The position numbers and the translations under genes were made by a program. Below, piece by piece: positions 17,762 to 25,936 of a stretch of 27,500 nucleotides of DNA. How positions within the stretch are numbered: the stretch's first letter is position 1; every line of letters starts with the position of its first letter. The notes under the pieces were generated by a model. The model worked only from the letters and a program-made list of their open reading frames with translations. It was not told the origin of the DNA and ran no database searches. This DNA comes from Chara braunii (lineage: Eukaryota > Streptophyta > Charophyceae > Charales > Characeae), in NCBI GenBank assembly GCA_003427395.1, contig BFEA01000172.1, positions 2,543,599 through 2,571,098 on the forward strand, read 5' to 3'.

Positions 17762-18428
17762 AGATAGCTATGCTTACAAGGGTCCCCTATATAGGCTTAG
17801 AGGTGGACCCCACTGCCCAAAGTCTGGAAAGGCAGTTTCCGTGGTAAAGCGATGCGGAAGTCCTGGAAGGTTTCGGAAAAGAAAAGACGGGACCCCACCG
17901 AAGTGCCTCATTTCCAGACTTTTGGAAGAGTTCTTCCAGACTTTCGGACCAGTTTGGCTGTTTTGTCCGCCGTCGAAGCTCGGGTAGGCCGTGGTGGACC
18001 TGCTGACGGGTCGTGGGTGACAGCGGCTTCGTCCGTCCGCCCGTCCGACCTTCGGCTGGGTAGCACCGTCCGGACACAAAATGGACCTGCACGATCTTCC
18101 AAGTCTGGAAGACGTAGGGGGATGCCCCCCCCCTACCCCTTGCGTTTGCCACAAAATTTCGGTGAGGCTGACGTGGATCGACCGTTTTCCGCCCGGAAAA
18201 GGGCTTGGAAACTCGCTCTTCTCTTTTCCAGGCACCACTTTTCCGGGCGGTGGGTTCTGGGAAATACAAAAAAAAGGACTTCCATACACTTTTCCAGAGG
18301 CTGTGGGGTCCGAGAGAACACCCGGCGGAAGAGTTCTTCCGAGATTTTCCCCTGTGGGGTCCACCTCTTAGGAGTAGTGGTAGGTAGGTAGAGTGAGTGA
18401 ATTGAGAGTAGAACATAGCCTGCTAACC
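17762..18428 (+). repeat. Second 96-bp unit, split by an insertion
   Basis: The left part (17762-17800) and right part (18367-18428) together reproduce the preceding unit, including its end at CATAGCCTGCTAACC, with few differences. The break is at CTTAG. Confidence 0.85.
17801..18366. mobile_element. 566-bp TIR element with 5-bp target duplication
   Basis: The ends AGGTGGACCCCAC and GTGGGGTCCACCT are perfect 13-bp inverted repeats, with weaker similarity further in. CTTAG is duplicated at 17796-17800 and 18367-18371, while the neighbouring repeat unit has a single CTTAG, which fixes both boundaries. GGACCCCAC/GTGGGGTCC motifs and CTTCCAGACTTT copies recur inside. Open frames on both strands show no transposase motif. 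A 5-bp duplication does not fit hAT (8), Mutator-like (about 9) or PIF/Harbinger (3). Transib-type elements make 5-bp duplications, but no other evidence supports that assignment. Confidence 0.85.
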
Positions 18429-18631
18429 CTGGTTAAGCCATAGCTACCTACGAGCCTCATTTTGCCAAGGTCAGCTGGTCTTTTTGAATTTTCTTTGGCT
18501 GCTTCCACCAGCCGTTTTGGTTCGGGGCGCAATAATGCAGTATAGATCTTAGGTTATACTGTATTTTTAGCGGGTTTGGAGCATTTTTTTTTTTATTTTT
18601 TTTTTTGTGTGTGTGTGTGTGTGTGGTTTCG
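18429..18631. other. Flank with imperfect hairpin and TG tract
   Basis: GCAGTATA...TATACTGT pairs near 18537-18564. A T-rich tract is followed by (TG)n at 18607-18625. No gene seen. Confidence 0.4.
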
Positions 18632-18650
18632 GGTTTTCCTCTGAAAATCC

Positions 18651-18722
18651 ACCGGCCTAGCTCAGTTGGTTAGGCACGCAAGTGGCATTCAGGAGGTCTT
18701 GGGTTCAATCCCCACTGGCCTC
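18651..18722 (+). promoter_or_regulatory. tRNA-like head with internal A and B boxes
   Basis: The A box starts 44 bp before the B box, the spacing of a class I tRNA. The T-arm has four of five pairs around TTCAATC. The acceptor stem does not pair fully, so it is a tRNA-derived promoter and not a tRNA gene. Confidence 0.8.
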
Positions 18723-19008
18723 ATGCACCTTCCTGGGCAAGCTGGGCACCCGCCACCTAGAGCTATGCCGTTGGTCCCCCCCAGTGGCATTGAGCAGAGA
18801 CTGCTGATGTTCATAGGGGGAGGGGACCGGAGGGGAGGCACAGTGACTGGCCCATCGAAGAAGCTCGGTCCTGATGCTACCGGCTGACCCCTGGCCGGTA
18901 TCGCCCACCTGCTGTAGCAGGCATTGCACCTGCTGGTGGGTGCGGCTCCCGCATGTTCCCTCGTTGGAGGCTTGAGCACGGACGTGGCTGCTACGGGGTT
19001 CCCCGTAA

Positions 19009-19433
19009 GGGCCTGATCTGACTACTACTGTTGAAGGGGAGAACCAAAAAGAACCGCGTTGCTCGGCCCCGGGCCGGTCGGACCGAAAAAGCGAAATTGC
19101 ATCCCACTTCCCCGGTTGAAGCGGGACTTTTTCGAAGTTCGTGCCAGGTATTCATGGGCGGGGCATGCAGGGCCATTCCTGACGGACCACCGGACACCAA
19201 GAAAAACCAAAAAAAAAAAAAAAAAAAAACGCCTTCTTTTTCGATGCGGGGCGGTGCTGGCTTCTACCGATTTTAGCCACTTCTTTTTCGCCGTGGGTCG
19301 CGGAACACCTGCCACGTACAACTTTGTTTTCACTTGCTGCTGAACTCGACGGGGAGACCTACAAAATCGGAAAGTAGTCGGATCCCGTCAAAACCAGTAG
19401 ACTACGCTCCGTAGCAGTAGTCGGATCAGACCC
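19009..19433. mobile_element. 425-bp MITE with TAA target duplication
   Basis: The left end GGGCCTGATCTGACTACTAC and inverted right end GGGTCTGATCCGACTACTGC are terminal repeats of about 20 bp with a few mismatches. TAA is duplicated at 19006-19008 and 19434-19436. The SINE copy at 15.7 kb has one TAA at the matching site. The right end repeats GTAGTCGGATC as a subterminal motif (near 19374 and 19417). The 3-bp TWA duplication and GGG termini fit a PIF/Harbinger-type non-autonomous element. An A-tract lies in the middle, and no transposase is encoded. Confidence 0.88.
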
Positions 19434-19553
19434 TAATACTATAATGACAATAAAAATGGCCTTAAAGGCCGTCCTGTCCAGATTCGACAGGTAATTGAAT
19501 TGGTTGGGCTTAAAAAAAAAGGTTTTCCTCTGAAAGGTAATGGTGGTGGTGTG

Positions 19554-19700
19554 TTTTTTTTTTTTTTTTTAATTGAAGTGTAGCTTGCATTTAACAACTT
19601 GGTATCCGGAGGTCGGGAATCCTCCACAAACAACCCGGACGGACTGGGGCCAATACCCAGATACAGATAGGCTTGTACTGGAAACCGGGTCCAGTGTCCC
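19554..19700 (-). mobile_element. Poly(A)-tailed retroposon with a different body (copy E)
   Basis: On the minus strand it begins GGGACACTGGACCCGG-TTTCCAG (19678-19700), the head shared with copies A-D. It then runs through unrelated sequence to a 17-base A run (T 19554-19570 on the plus strand). The CTCCCCACCAATAGATGG block and hairpin are absent. Confidence 0.55.
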
Positions 19701-19810
19701 AACTTCAGAAGCTACTCCTTCGAGCCATGTCAGCGAAACTTCGTTCTTGGCTTACTGACTACTACGACTCCTTAACCCTAATTACCTGTCTGGGAGGCTC
19801 ATCGTTACTC

Positions 19811-19976
19811 ATTCCTAACTACTTCTCTACAGAACTGTTACACAGTCCAAAGTGATTGTAGTAATGGGGGCACGATCATGTGCTATCTTACTTATTCCTA
19901 ACTCCTTTTCTTCTGATCTGTTACACAGTCTAAAGCGACCGTAGTAGTGAAGACATGATCTTGTTCTATCTTCGGA
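19811..19976 (+). repeat. Tandem duplication of about 83 bp
   Basis: Units at 19811 and 19894 share ATTCCTAACT-CTT, CTGTTACACAGTC-AAAG and ATGATC-TGTTCTATCTT-like blocks, with moderate divergence. Confidence 0.75.
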
Positions 19977-20019
19977 GCAGGTAGGCCCCAGTTCTGTGGA
20001 TATCGCTCTGAATTCCCTC

Positions 20020-20665
20020 TTCCATTCGTAAACTACTACAGCAACCATCACTGAACAACTACAAAACTATCAACTAAATTCCCCACCCGCAATGGATTCC
20101 TCAATTCTATCAGGGCCGACTTCTCTTCCTTACTGCCCGCAAATCTGTAAAGAGCCTGAGTTGTCGAGACGGGTTTCCCACCAGGCACCCAATGGATACA
20201 CCTCAAGTTTGCTCTTCACCGGTTCTCTCTTTCCTCCCTACCAGTAGCGTTCCCGCTGCCCCTTGCCCCACTCTCACTGCTCAAGGTGGCACCGCTACTA
20301 GTGGCTCCGTGAATTTCGCCCTGCACTACTACAGGTTACTTCCCTCGTCTGTTTCTGAACTACTATTGCAACCTTCTCAAATAAACTGCAGCATATCAAC
20401 TGAATTTCTCATCCATTATGATTCCCTCAGCTATATCAGGGCAGCCTTTTCATCCTTTCTGTACAAAACCTGCGCTGCCGAGAAGGGTTTCCCGCCACGC
20501 ACCCAATGGATACACCTCAAGTCTGCTCTTCACCTGATCTCTCTTTCCTCCCTACCAGTAGCGTTCCCACTGCCCCTTGTCCCACTCTCACTGCTCAAGT
20601 GGCACCGCTACGAGTGGCTTCGTATGTTTCGCCCTGAATCGCTAAAAAATTGCTTTCTCTCTCGT
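20020..20665 (+). repeat. Diverged tandem duplication of about 315-327 bp
   Basis: The second unit begins near 20346. Strong blocks are GGGTTTCCC-CCA-GCACCC, AATGGATACACCTCAAGT and CCTCCCTACCAGTAGCGTTCC through GCCCCTTG-CCCACTCTCAC. An open frame at 20192-20671 spans the unit junction but reads the repeated block in two different frames, so it is not supported as a gene. Confidence 0.8.
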
Positions 20666-21770
20666 TTGTAGGCTGCTGCAACAACGTTAGTGACTCAATC
20701 GTGCAATTCTGCTAACCAGACACCCTACAACAAATAAGGAACGTCAGCAACAATTATTTAACACATATCTAAACAGATTAATGCATGACTATACTACTGT
20801 GAACCATTGCTATTACGTGTTTCTAAATACGAAACACTATAGCCAATGTATATAACCAAACTAAGGAAGAATTATACTGGTCAAAAGAGTCAAAAGACAA
20901 AAGCCTCTTCGGTACCCTAAAATACTACAGAGACGACAAAATTCCTATCAGCCTAGAAATCAATTCGATGGACTAACCCTAACTCTACGAATCTAACCAA
21001 CAAATACGGAAACAAAGCATAGGAACTCAAAGGAATGAATCTACCCAGCAACGAAGACCATGTGCAGAACCCTAAAATTCAAGTATTCCATTCCTGCATA
21101 TGACCAGAAGTTCTCCTGAGATGGTAACATCTTCCTACTAAATTTGGAGTGGGAACTGGCGCCATAGCCCTTGGGCTTCAGGTCTCCACGCTTCCGGAAA
21201 AGTAATTGCCAATGCTTCACTCTTGATGCTCCCGATAACAGTCCCCCCCCGCCAGTTGCTCTCCCACTGCTTCCGGAGGCGCTGCTGCCAGATGCACCGT
21301 TCGTCAGGCACTAAGCTTTCTCTCTCCTTCATCGTATTCACGCTCTCCCTATATAGTTCGAGCTGTAGATCCATTAGATATGACTGTTGGGTTGGCCATC
21401 CGCCCATTCAAGCAGCTGAATAGACCAACACCATAGCAAAGGCTATGGTGGGCCAAGCAGCATGCGCCGAAACCCTCTGGAGAACTGAAGTCAAAGGTCG
21501 CACAACTCCTCTCATGCGCATCCCGGGCCTGCTCTTGCAGGCACAAGCCTTTAGCTGATACCCGATACTTCATTGATTGGCCACCTCTTCACTGACTTTT
21601 CACGATGTCGTCACGTTTTAAGAAACCGGGTGTTCATGGATTGAGTTATTGTGTTATCATGGTGGGGGCACTCGACTAGGGATCATGCTCTTAAAGCACC
21701 GGCGTTCCTATCTCAACCAAGAGACAGTTGAACATCATCTCACGTCAGCATAGCTCAGCTATGCCGGCTA
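20666..21770. other. Unassigned, partly AT-rich sequence
   Basis: The part 20700-21100 is AT-rich and has no recognised content. A minus-strand open frame at 21138-21407 (89 residues, rich in Arg, Gln and Trp) has no motif I recognise. A single GTTAGGGTTAG (minus strand, near 20976) is too short to call telomeric. Confidence 0.4.
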
Positions 21771-21881
21771 CTACCTTCTTCCCTCGAATACAATGTACGG
21801 TCATTATAGCTGTATTTAGACTGAAAGATACCTCAAATACAGCTATAATGACCGTACGTTGTATTCGGGGGAAGAAGGTAG
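21771..21881. mobile_element. Hairpin MITE (TATAATGACCG family), 111 bp
   Basis: Arms of 47 bp pair with only two mismatches. They start CTACCTTCTTCCC and contain CGAATACAA and GTACGGTCATTATAGCTG, then TATTT. The spacer is about 15 bp and begins ACTGAAAG. It is the best-preserved member of the family that also includes 10866-10983 and 1056-1155 and shares termini with 6052-6162. It could give a near-perfect RNA hairpin if transcribed. Confidence 0.8.
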
Positions 21882-22094
21882 GGACATCGTGTCACTCTCC
21901 CCAACGCGTCCCATGGAGCAGTGACCCACACTTTACCCCGAAAACGCCGACCGACCCCCACCCGCTAGAGCAGTGCTGATCCCACATGCGGAATAGCGCT
22001 GCAATCGCGCACGCGAGCGCTACCGGAACGTCTTCAGTTCCCGTAATGGTGGTTTAAAAGACAAGAAAATAGGGAAAAATTCAAAAGAGTTCCA

Positions 22095-22141
22095 GGTCCT
22101 AGTTGCACTACTCGCCATCCGCCACAATTTGTGTCGGATGG
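22095..22141. mobile_element. TIR-like end with hairpin
   Basis: GGTCCTAGTTGCACTACTC (22095-22113) is followed by CCATCCG ... CGGATGG (22117-22123 and 22135-22141). The same arrangement occurs, inverted, at 14261-14355. No partner end was identified. Confidence 0.45.
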
Positions 22142-22457
22142 GTGGAGAGTGAAAAAAATGAGAATCCTCATGAGAATTAGTTTAAGGCCGACTCATCTTC
22201 AGTCGTCTGCTGGAATCAAGAAGAGCCTGGGCGATTGAGCCAGATTGAGATCCTCGTGAGAATTAGTTTTAGGCTTCTAGTTTTATTTGTATTAGCCATT
22301 ATGGGGTTTTCGCTCCCCTTGTAAATATTGTACAGAGTAGGACTATAGGAGGGATGACTGTAGAATTAGTCATCATCAGTCCAAGAAGGGCCTTTTGCCC
22401 TCCCAGTTATAAGCTTTGAAATCCTCCACACATTTATTCTTCAGAACACCCAAGTTG
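22142..22457. other. Short duplicated motif, otherwise unassigned
   Basis: GAGAATCCTCATGAGAATTAG (about 22160) and GAGATCCTCGTGAGAATTAG (about 22247) are direct repeats. No gene recognised. Confidence 0.4.
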
Positions 22458-22641
22458 TTCCAGCACACTGGGCCCATTTCCCAGCAGATTCTTCTTCTTC
22501 AGGAACGGGGCGATGAGCTTCCCCTCCAAGTATTTATTGGTTTTAAGGGATGCTGGGCTCCCCTCCAAGTATTTATTGATTTTAAGGGACGCTGGGCCCT
22601 ATTCACAGCAACAGTCACTTGCCTCTGTTAAAATGCTGAAT
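22458..22641 (+). repeat. Partial retroposon heads in tandem
   Basis: CACTGGGCCCATTTCCCAGCAG, GGGATGCTGGGC and GGGACGCTGGGCCCTATTCACAG are incomplete heads. Two of them are separated by a repeated CCCCTCCAAGTATTTATTG block with TTTTAAGGGA(C/T)GCTGGG. They lie directly upstream of the complete copy C. Confidence 0.6.
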
Positions 22642-22818
22642 GGGACGCTGGACCCGTTTTCCAGCAGGTGCAACTCCCCACCAATAGATGGCGTTTTCAT
22701 CACAGGGGCAACTTGAAAGGGATGCTCTTATCACTCCTTCAAGGGGCTAACCTGGTCAGGAAGTTCATAACAGAAGAAAAAAAGAAAAAAAAGAAAAAAA
22801 AGAAAAAGAAAAAAAGAA
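22642..22818 (+). mobile_element. Poly(A)-tailed retroposon, copy C
   Basis: The head GGGACGCTGG ... TTTTCCAG is followed by CAGGTGCAACTCCCC, ACCAATAGATGG and a hairpin CTTGAA...TTCAAG around GATGCTCTTATCA (about 22712-22744). An A-rich tail with spaced G follows (22774-22817). The stem differs from copy A and copy D but still pairs. Confidence 0.7.
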
Positions 22819-22857
22819 TCATGTCGAACTGGAGGCCGGGTTGCAGTTTTTTTGGGG

Positions 22858-23007
22858 GGCGAAGTATGTTTATGTCACTTGGGAGTTCGTAATGGACAGA
22901 AAAAACAGGCATCGGCGTCTGTGTCAGGGCCTGAGTTCAAAAAGCCATTCGTAACTCAGTCCGGCGGTGGTGTCAGGGCGGAGGTTTCATTAAGGCGGTT
23001 GTGTCTT
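22858..23007 (+). repeat. Dispersed repeat R1, copy b
   Basis: This is the inverse counterpart of 23603-23745. The two share CCTTAATGAAACCTCCGCCC, CTGAGTTACGAA, TTGAACTCAGGCCCTGACAC and a C/GCCTGTTTTT block (given as in copy c). Together they could form a stem of about 110 bp. Copy a at 85-245 is in the same orientation as this one. Confidence 0.75.
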
Positions 23008-23180
23008 TTTTTTTTTTTTCGTTCGGTCGCCCCGCGGCAGCAAGGAGAAAAAAAAAGTTTTTTTTTTTTTTTTTTTTTTTTTCCCGTCGGTCACGCCGCT
23101 CCGCGCCACACCGTGCCGTGGCTGAAAAACAAACAAACAAAAAAAAACCCTGGTCGGGCCACAGCAGGGGTTTGGCCTAT

Positions 23181-23341
23181 ACATCTCGGACATGGCCAAT
23201 CTGGGGTGTGGCCGAGACATCTCGGCCGTGCCCAATCTGGGATGTGGCTGAGACATCTCGGCCGTGGCCAATCTGGGGTGTGACCGAGACATCTCGGCCA
23301 TGGCCAATCTGGGGTGTGGCCGAGACCTCTCGGCCGTCGCC
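23181..23341 (+). repeat. 36-bp minisatellite, about 4.5 units
   Basis: Units start at 23181, 23217, 23253 and 23289, with a partial one at 23325. Each runs ACATCTCGGCCGTGGCC, AATCTGGGGTG, TGGCCGAG. Because 36 is divisible by 3, several frames stay open and give 12-residue repeats on both strands. That openness is explained by the repeat and is not evidence of a protein. Similar single units occur at 7147-7180 and 7768-7802. Confidence 0.9.
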
Positions 23342-23362
23342 TGACCATAGGGCAGATATACC

Positions 23363-23509
23363 TTTTTTTTTTTTTTTTTTTTTTTTTTGAACAACACGCC
23401 CCCACCAGTGTTAGTGGTGCTGATAAGAGCAGACACCACTAACACCTGGGGAGAGGCTCCATCTATTGGTGGGGAGCATCACCTGCTGGGAAACGGGCCC
23501 AGCGTCCCA
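23363..23509 (-). mobile_element. Poly(A)-tailed retroposon, copy D
   Basis: On the minus strand the head GGGACGCTGGGCCCG-TTTCCCAG (23487-23509) is followed by CAGGTGATGCTCCCC, ACCAATAGATGG and a perfect 12-bp-arm hairpin (23408-23419 / 23434-23445). The hairpin loop is TCTGCTCTTATCAG, and a 26-base A run follows (T 23363-23388). It is the clearest copy of the family's hairpin. Confidence 0.75.
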
Positions 23510-23602
23510 TATACAGATTGAATTTGCAGCATGTCAGAAAAAGAACCATTGTGGGAGCCACCNGGCCGGCTGAAAAAAAAAAAACAAAACAAAAAAAAAA
23601 AC

Positions 23603-23745
23603 CAACTGCCTTAATGAAACCTCCGCCCTGACTCCACTGCCGGCCTGAGTTACGAACGCCTTTTCGAACTCAGGCCCTGACACAGTCGCCGAAGGCCTGT
23701 TTTTCGTGCCTTTAGGAACTCAAAACATGCCGCGTCCGCCGTTGT
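23603..23745 (-). repeat. Dispersed repeat R1, copy c
   Basis: This is the inverted partner of 22858-23007. Its outer edge (GCCTTTAGGAACTCAAAACATG ... CCGCCGTTGTTTC) matches the copy at 1690-1835. The ambiguous base at 23563 lies just outside. Confidence 0.7.
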
Positions 23746-23762
23746 TTCTTTTTTTTTCCTTC

Positions 23763-24213
23763 GGCCTGGTTGCACTTACGCTCCACAATATGGGAGTCCC
23801 CGCAGGGGACAGGAAACGAGTGCATCTTCCTGCAGAAAATGGGCAGGTTCATAGGTTTGCTATAAATAGTAACGAGTGTGTTTTGCCAACTTTCCTGGGC
23901 AGATGCACTCGTTTCGTTTTCGTTTCGTGTGCCGTGTGGGGAGACCCTATGTCTTCTACAGAAAAGCTAAAAAAATTGTCTGCCTGATCTCTACTCTCCA
24001 GAAAGTTGTTTTCTGGAGATGTCCGAGGACCACCCCCCACAAACTTCTGTGCACAGGCGGGGAGACCTAAAACACTCGCCACAACCTGTGTCTTTGGTGT
24101 GGCAAGCCGTCTGACACATTTTGCATTCGCCAAGTTTGGCAAGTAAGTGCAACCAGGCACCTACTCATCAAACTCGCCAAACTTCGGTATGAAGAGTAGT
24201 GCAACCAGGCCCC
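23763..24213. mobile_element. TIR element(s), GGCCTGGTTGCACT family
   Basis: The left end GGCCTGGTTGCACTTAC (23763-23779) pairs with GTAAGTGCAACCAGGC (24143-24158). A second right end, GAGTAGTGCAACCAGGCCCC (24194-24213), lies 36 bp further and may belong to a nested or duplicated copy. Interior hairpins include CTCCAGAAAG...TTTTCTGGAG (about 23997-24019) and GCCAAGTTTGGC-type stems near 24130-24185. It is non-coding, and no target duplication was confirmed. Confidence 0.55.
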
Positions 24214-24571
24214 AAAAAGCCCTACATGATGGGCCTCTCCTCTCTGAAAACAAATCCAGGAAAAATGGCCAGCTCCATTGCCACGTGGTTCACACTGCCA
24301 CATTGCAAGAATTCCATTTCAGATTCTGTCAGAGTTCTCTAAAATGAGTTTGTGAGGACTGCTGCGCCACCGGCCCAGAGCAGGTTGTAAGTTTGGGCAA
24401 CCACCAGAGACAGATGAACGAGTAGGGGAGAGATTGAGAGGCTCGCCAGAGTCGCCACACAGGCTGTTTCGACAGCTGTCGGAAAAAAATTGAAAGTAGG
24501 CCACATACAGTTTACTCCCCCTTTCGCCACACAGGCTGTAGAGGGGATTGGTCATGGCCAGGCGGACTCCG
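24214..24571. other. Unassigned sequence with short repeats
   Basis: TCGCCACACAGGCTGT occurs twice (near 24450 and 24525). No gene recognised. A minus-strand frame through this region is rejected as coding because it crosses the tandem repeats at 24.57-24.88 kb in changing frames. Confidence 0.4.
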
Positions 24572-24884
24572 TCTTTCGACAGGGCATGCGTGTCAAGGAA
24601 CAGTCCCTGACAACGCAAATTTGAACGCAATGCTTTAAAGGTAGGCGGGCCACGGGGCCACTGCAGAATTTCCATCGCCTTTCGACAGGGCACGCGTGTC
24701 ACGGAACAGTCACTGACAATGCAAATTCGAACGCAATTCTCGAAAGGTAGGTGGGCCACTGTCGAATTTCCGCCGCCTTTCGACAGGGCACGTGTGTCAG
24801 GGAACAGTCCCTGACAATGCAAATGCAAATTAGAACGCAATTCTCGAAAGGTAGGTGGGCCACTGTCAAATTTCGGTCATCTGC
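24572..24884. repeat. Three tandem units of 98-106 bp with inner symmetry
   Basis: Units start near 24572, 24678 and 24776. Each has CTTTCGACAGGGCA(C/T)G, a GTGTCA block, GGAACAGTC-CTGACAA, GAACGCAAT and, in units 2 and 3, CTCGAAAGGTAGGTGGGCC. CTTTCGA and TCGAAAG at the two ends of each unit are complementary, so every unit can form its own hairpin. Confidence 0.85.
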
Positions 24885-25079
24885 AGGCGGGAGGAAACGA
24901 TTGCTGGAGGGGCGGCCGCCCAAAATACCATTCTGGAGGGCTCCTGAAAACTTGACTGTGACAAGGAGCTGTTAGAGAGGGCTCCTGAAAACTTGTTCGG
25001 CAGTGCCCTCGAGCTTCATTCTGGCGCCAGCCAGCAACAAACGAGATGAAGAGAACACCAATGGACTGATGAATACCAT

Positions 25080-25570
25080 TTTTATTTATTTATTTTTTTT
25101 CTAATTACCACAACCTCCTTTTTATTCTGGGGAGGCACCATTCCGGTTGTTTATCACTGGCAAGCATAATTATAACAAATGCATGTGAAAAAGGTAACAT
25201 TAAATCCCTTCTTAGCTAACCATTAGGCAGTGGGAGACTACCTAAAGTACCCAAAGTCGAAGTCTACCAGAATATGCCACCAATCCTACCCAGTCACGCT
25301 TCTGAGGGGAGAAAACCACCAGAGTAGAACTCTACCAGAATATGCCAAAGCAAGTACCCTATCCTACCCGGTGACACCTGACAGGGAAGAATGTTGCCGA
25401 AATTGAACTATACCAGAGTATACAGGCGTAAATGCCAATGAGAAAAACAGAAAAACAGAGCCTTAAAAAGCCCCCAGGGATCTGGGGGATAAAAGCATAA
25501 CTGAAAAAATAATGCAGCAAACTCAACAAATTATACCATCCGGCAAAAAGAACAACTTCCTACAAAGAGG

Positions 25571-25573
<3 letters not shown>
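25080..25573. repeat. AT-rich region with a diverged triple repeat
   Basis: GAAGTCTACCAGAATATGCCA (about 25258), GAACTCTACCAGAATATGCCA (about 25327) and GAACTATACCAGAGTATAC (about 25404) begin three diverged units of 69-76 bp. A small CCCCCAG/CTGGGGG hairpin lies near 25471. No gene seen. Confidence 0.55.
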
Positions 25574-25625
<52 letters not shown>

Positions 25626-25930
25626 TAGAGGCCGGTTTCTAGGCACACCTTGATCGCCAGGAGCGGTCAGCCATGGTCGTCCTGAAGGAACGAGGCACCT
25701 TCGCATCCCATCCTCACGTCAATACTCCTAGCGCACCCCCTATCTCTATTATCCTACCTCAGTGTGACCAGCACTCAGGACCATTACCCCTATCGAAGGG
25801 AACTTGGACCGAACAGCAGTGACAGGCACCAGGGCTAGCCATGACCCAGCTGTGATGGAAGCGGAATCGAACCAGCCTCGTCGCATGGGAACTTCGGACG
25901 CCAGGCCCAAGCAATCTCCTACTAGCCCCT
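25574..25930 (-). mobile_element. Minus-strand tRNA-derived SINE with 51-base poly(A)
   Basis: Read on the minus strand, a B box GGTTCGATTCC (25863-25873) lies in a tRNA-like head starting near 25925. About 230 bp of body follow, ending CCGGCCTCTAC and 51 A (T 25574-25624 on the plus strand). The A box is degenerate. A clear target duplication was not found. The long uninterrupted A run suggests a young insertion. Confidence 0.65.
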
Positions 25931-25936
25931 AAGTGG

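Larger units (their letters stand above)
18647..19520 (+). mobile_element. Complete tRNA-derived SINE, split by a TIR element
   Basis: A 15-bp target duplication GGTTTTCCTCTGAAA lies at 18632-18646 and 19521-19535. The 5' head contains an RNA polymerase III A box TAGCTCAGTTGG (18658-18669) and B box GGTTCAATCCC (18702-18712). A long body follows, then a 3' tail (TAATACTATAATGACAATAA, GGCCTTAAAGGCC, GAATTGGTTGGGCTT) and nine A. Without the insertion at 19009-19433 and one TAA copy, the element is about 446 bp, long for a SINE. The tail is shared with the copy at 15.7 kb and may be the region recognised by a partner LINE. It is non-coding; the open frames in it are incidental. Confidence 0.9.

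Noticed and set aside
17774-18416. Overlapping frames of 179-209 residues on both strands
   Set aside because: They lie within the 566-bp TIR element, mostly on opposite strands of the same DNA, and no transposase or other motif is visible.
20192-20671. 159-residue plus-strand open frame
   Set aside because: It spans a tandem DNA duplication whose two copies are read in different frames, and no domain is recognisable.
20970-20985. Telomere-like GTTAGGGTTAG
   Set aside because: Only about one and a half units, so likely chance.
21138-21407. 89-residue minus-strand frame rich in Arg, Gln and Trp, possibly a gag-like fragment
   Set aside because: No diagnostic zinc knuckle, protease or RT motif is nearby, so there is too little to call.
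22852-23341. Open frames with 12-residue repeats on both strands
   Set aside because: A 36-bp minisatellite keeps all frames open. Both strands show equal openness, so there is no evidence of coding.
24319-24840. 173-residue minus-strand open frame with apparent protein repeats
   Set aside because: The DNA units are 98 and 106 bp, not multiples of three, so the apparent repeats shift frame. No conserved motif was seen.
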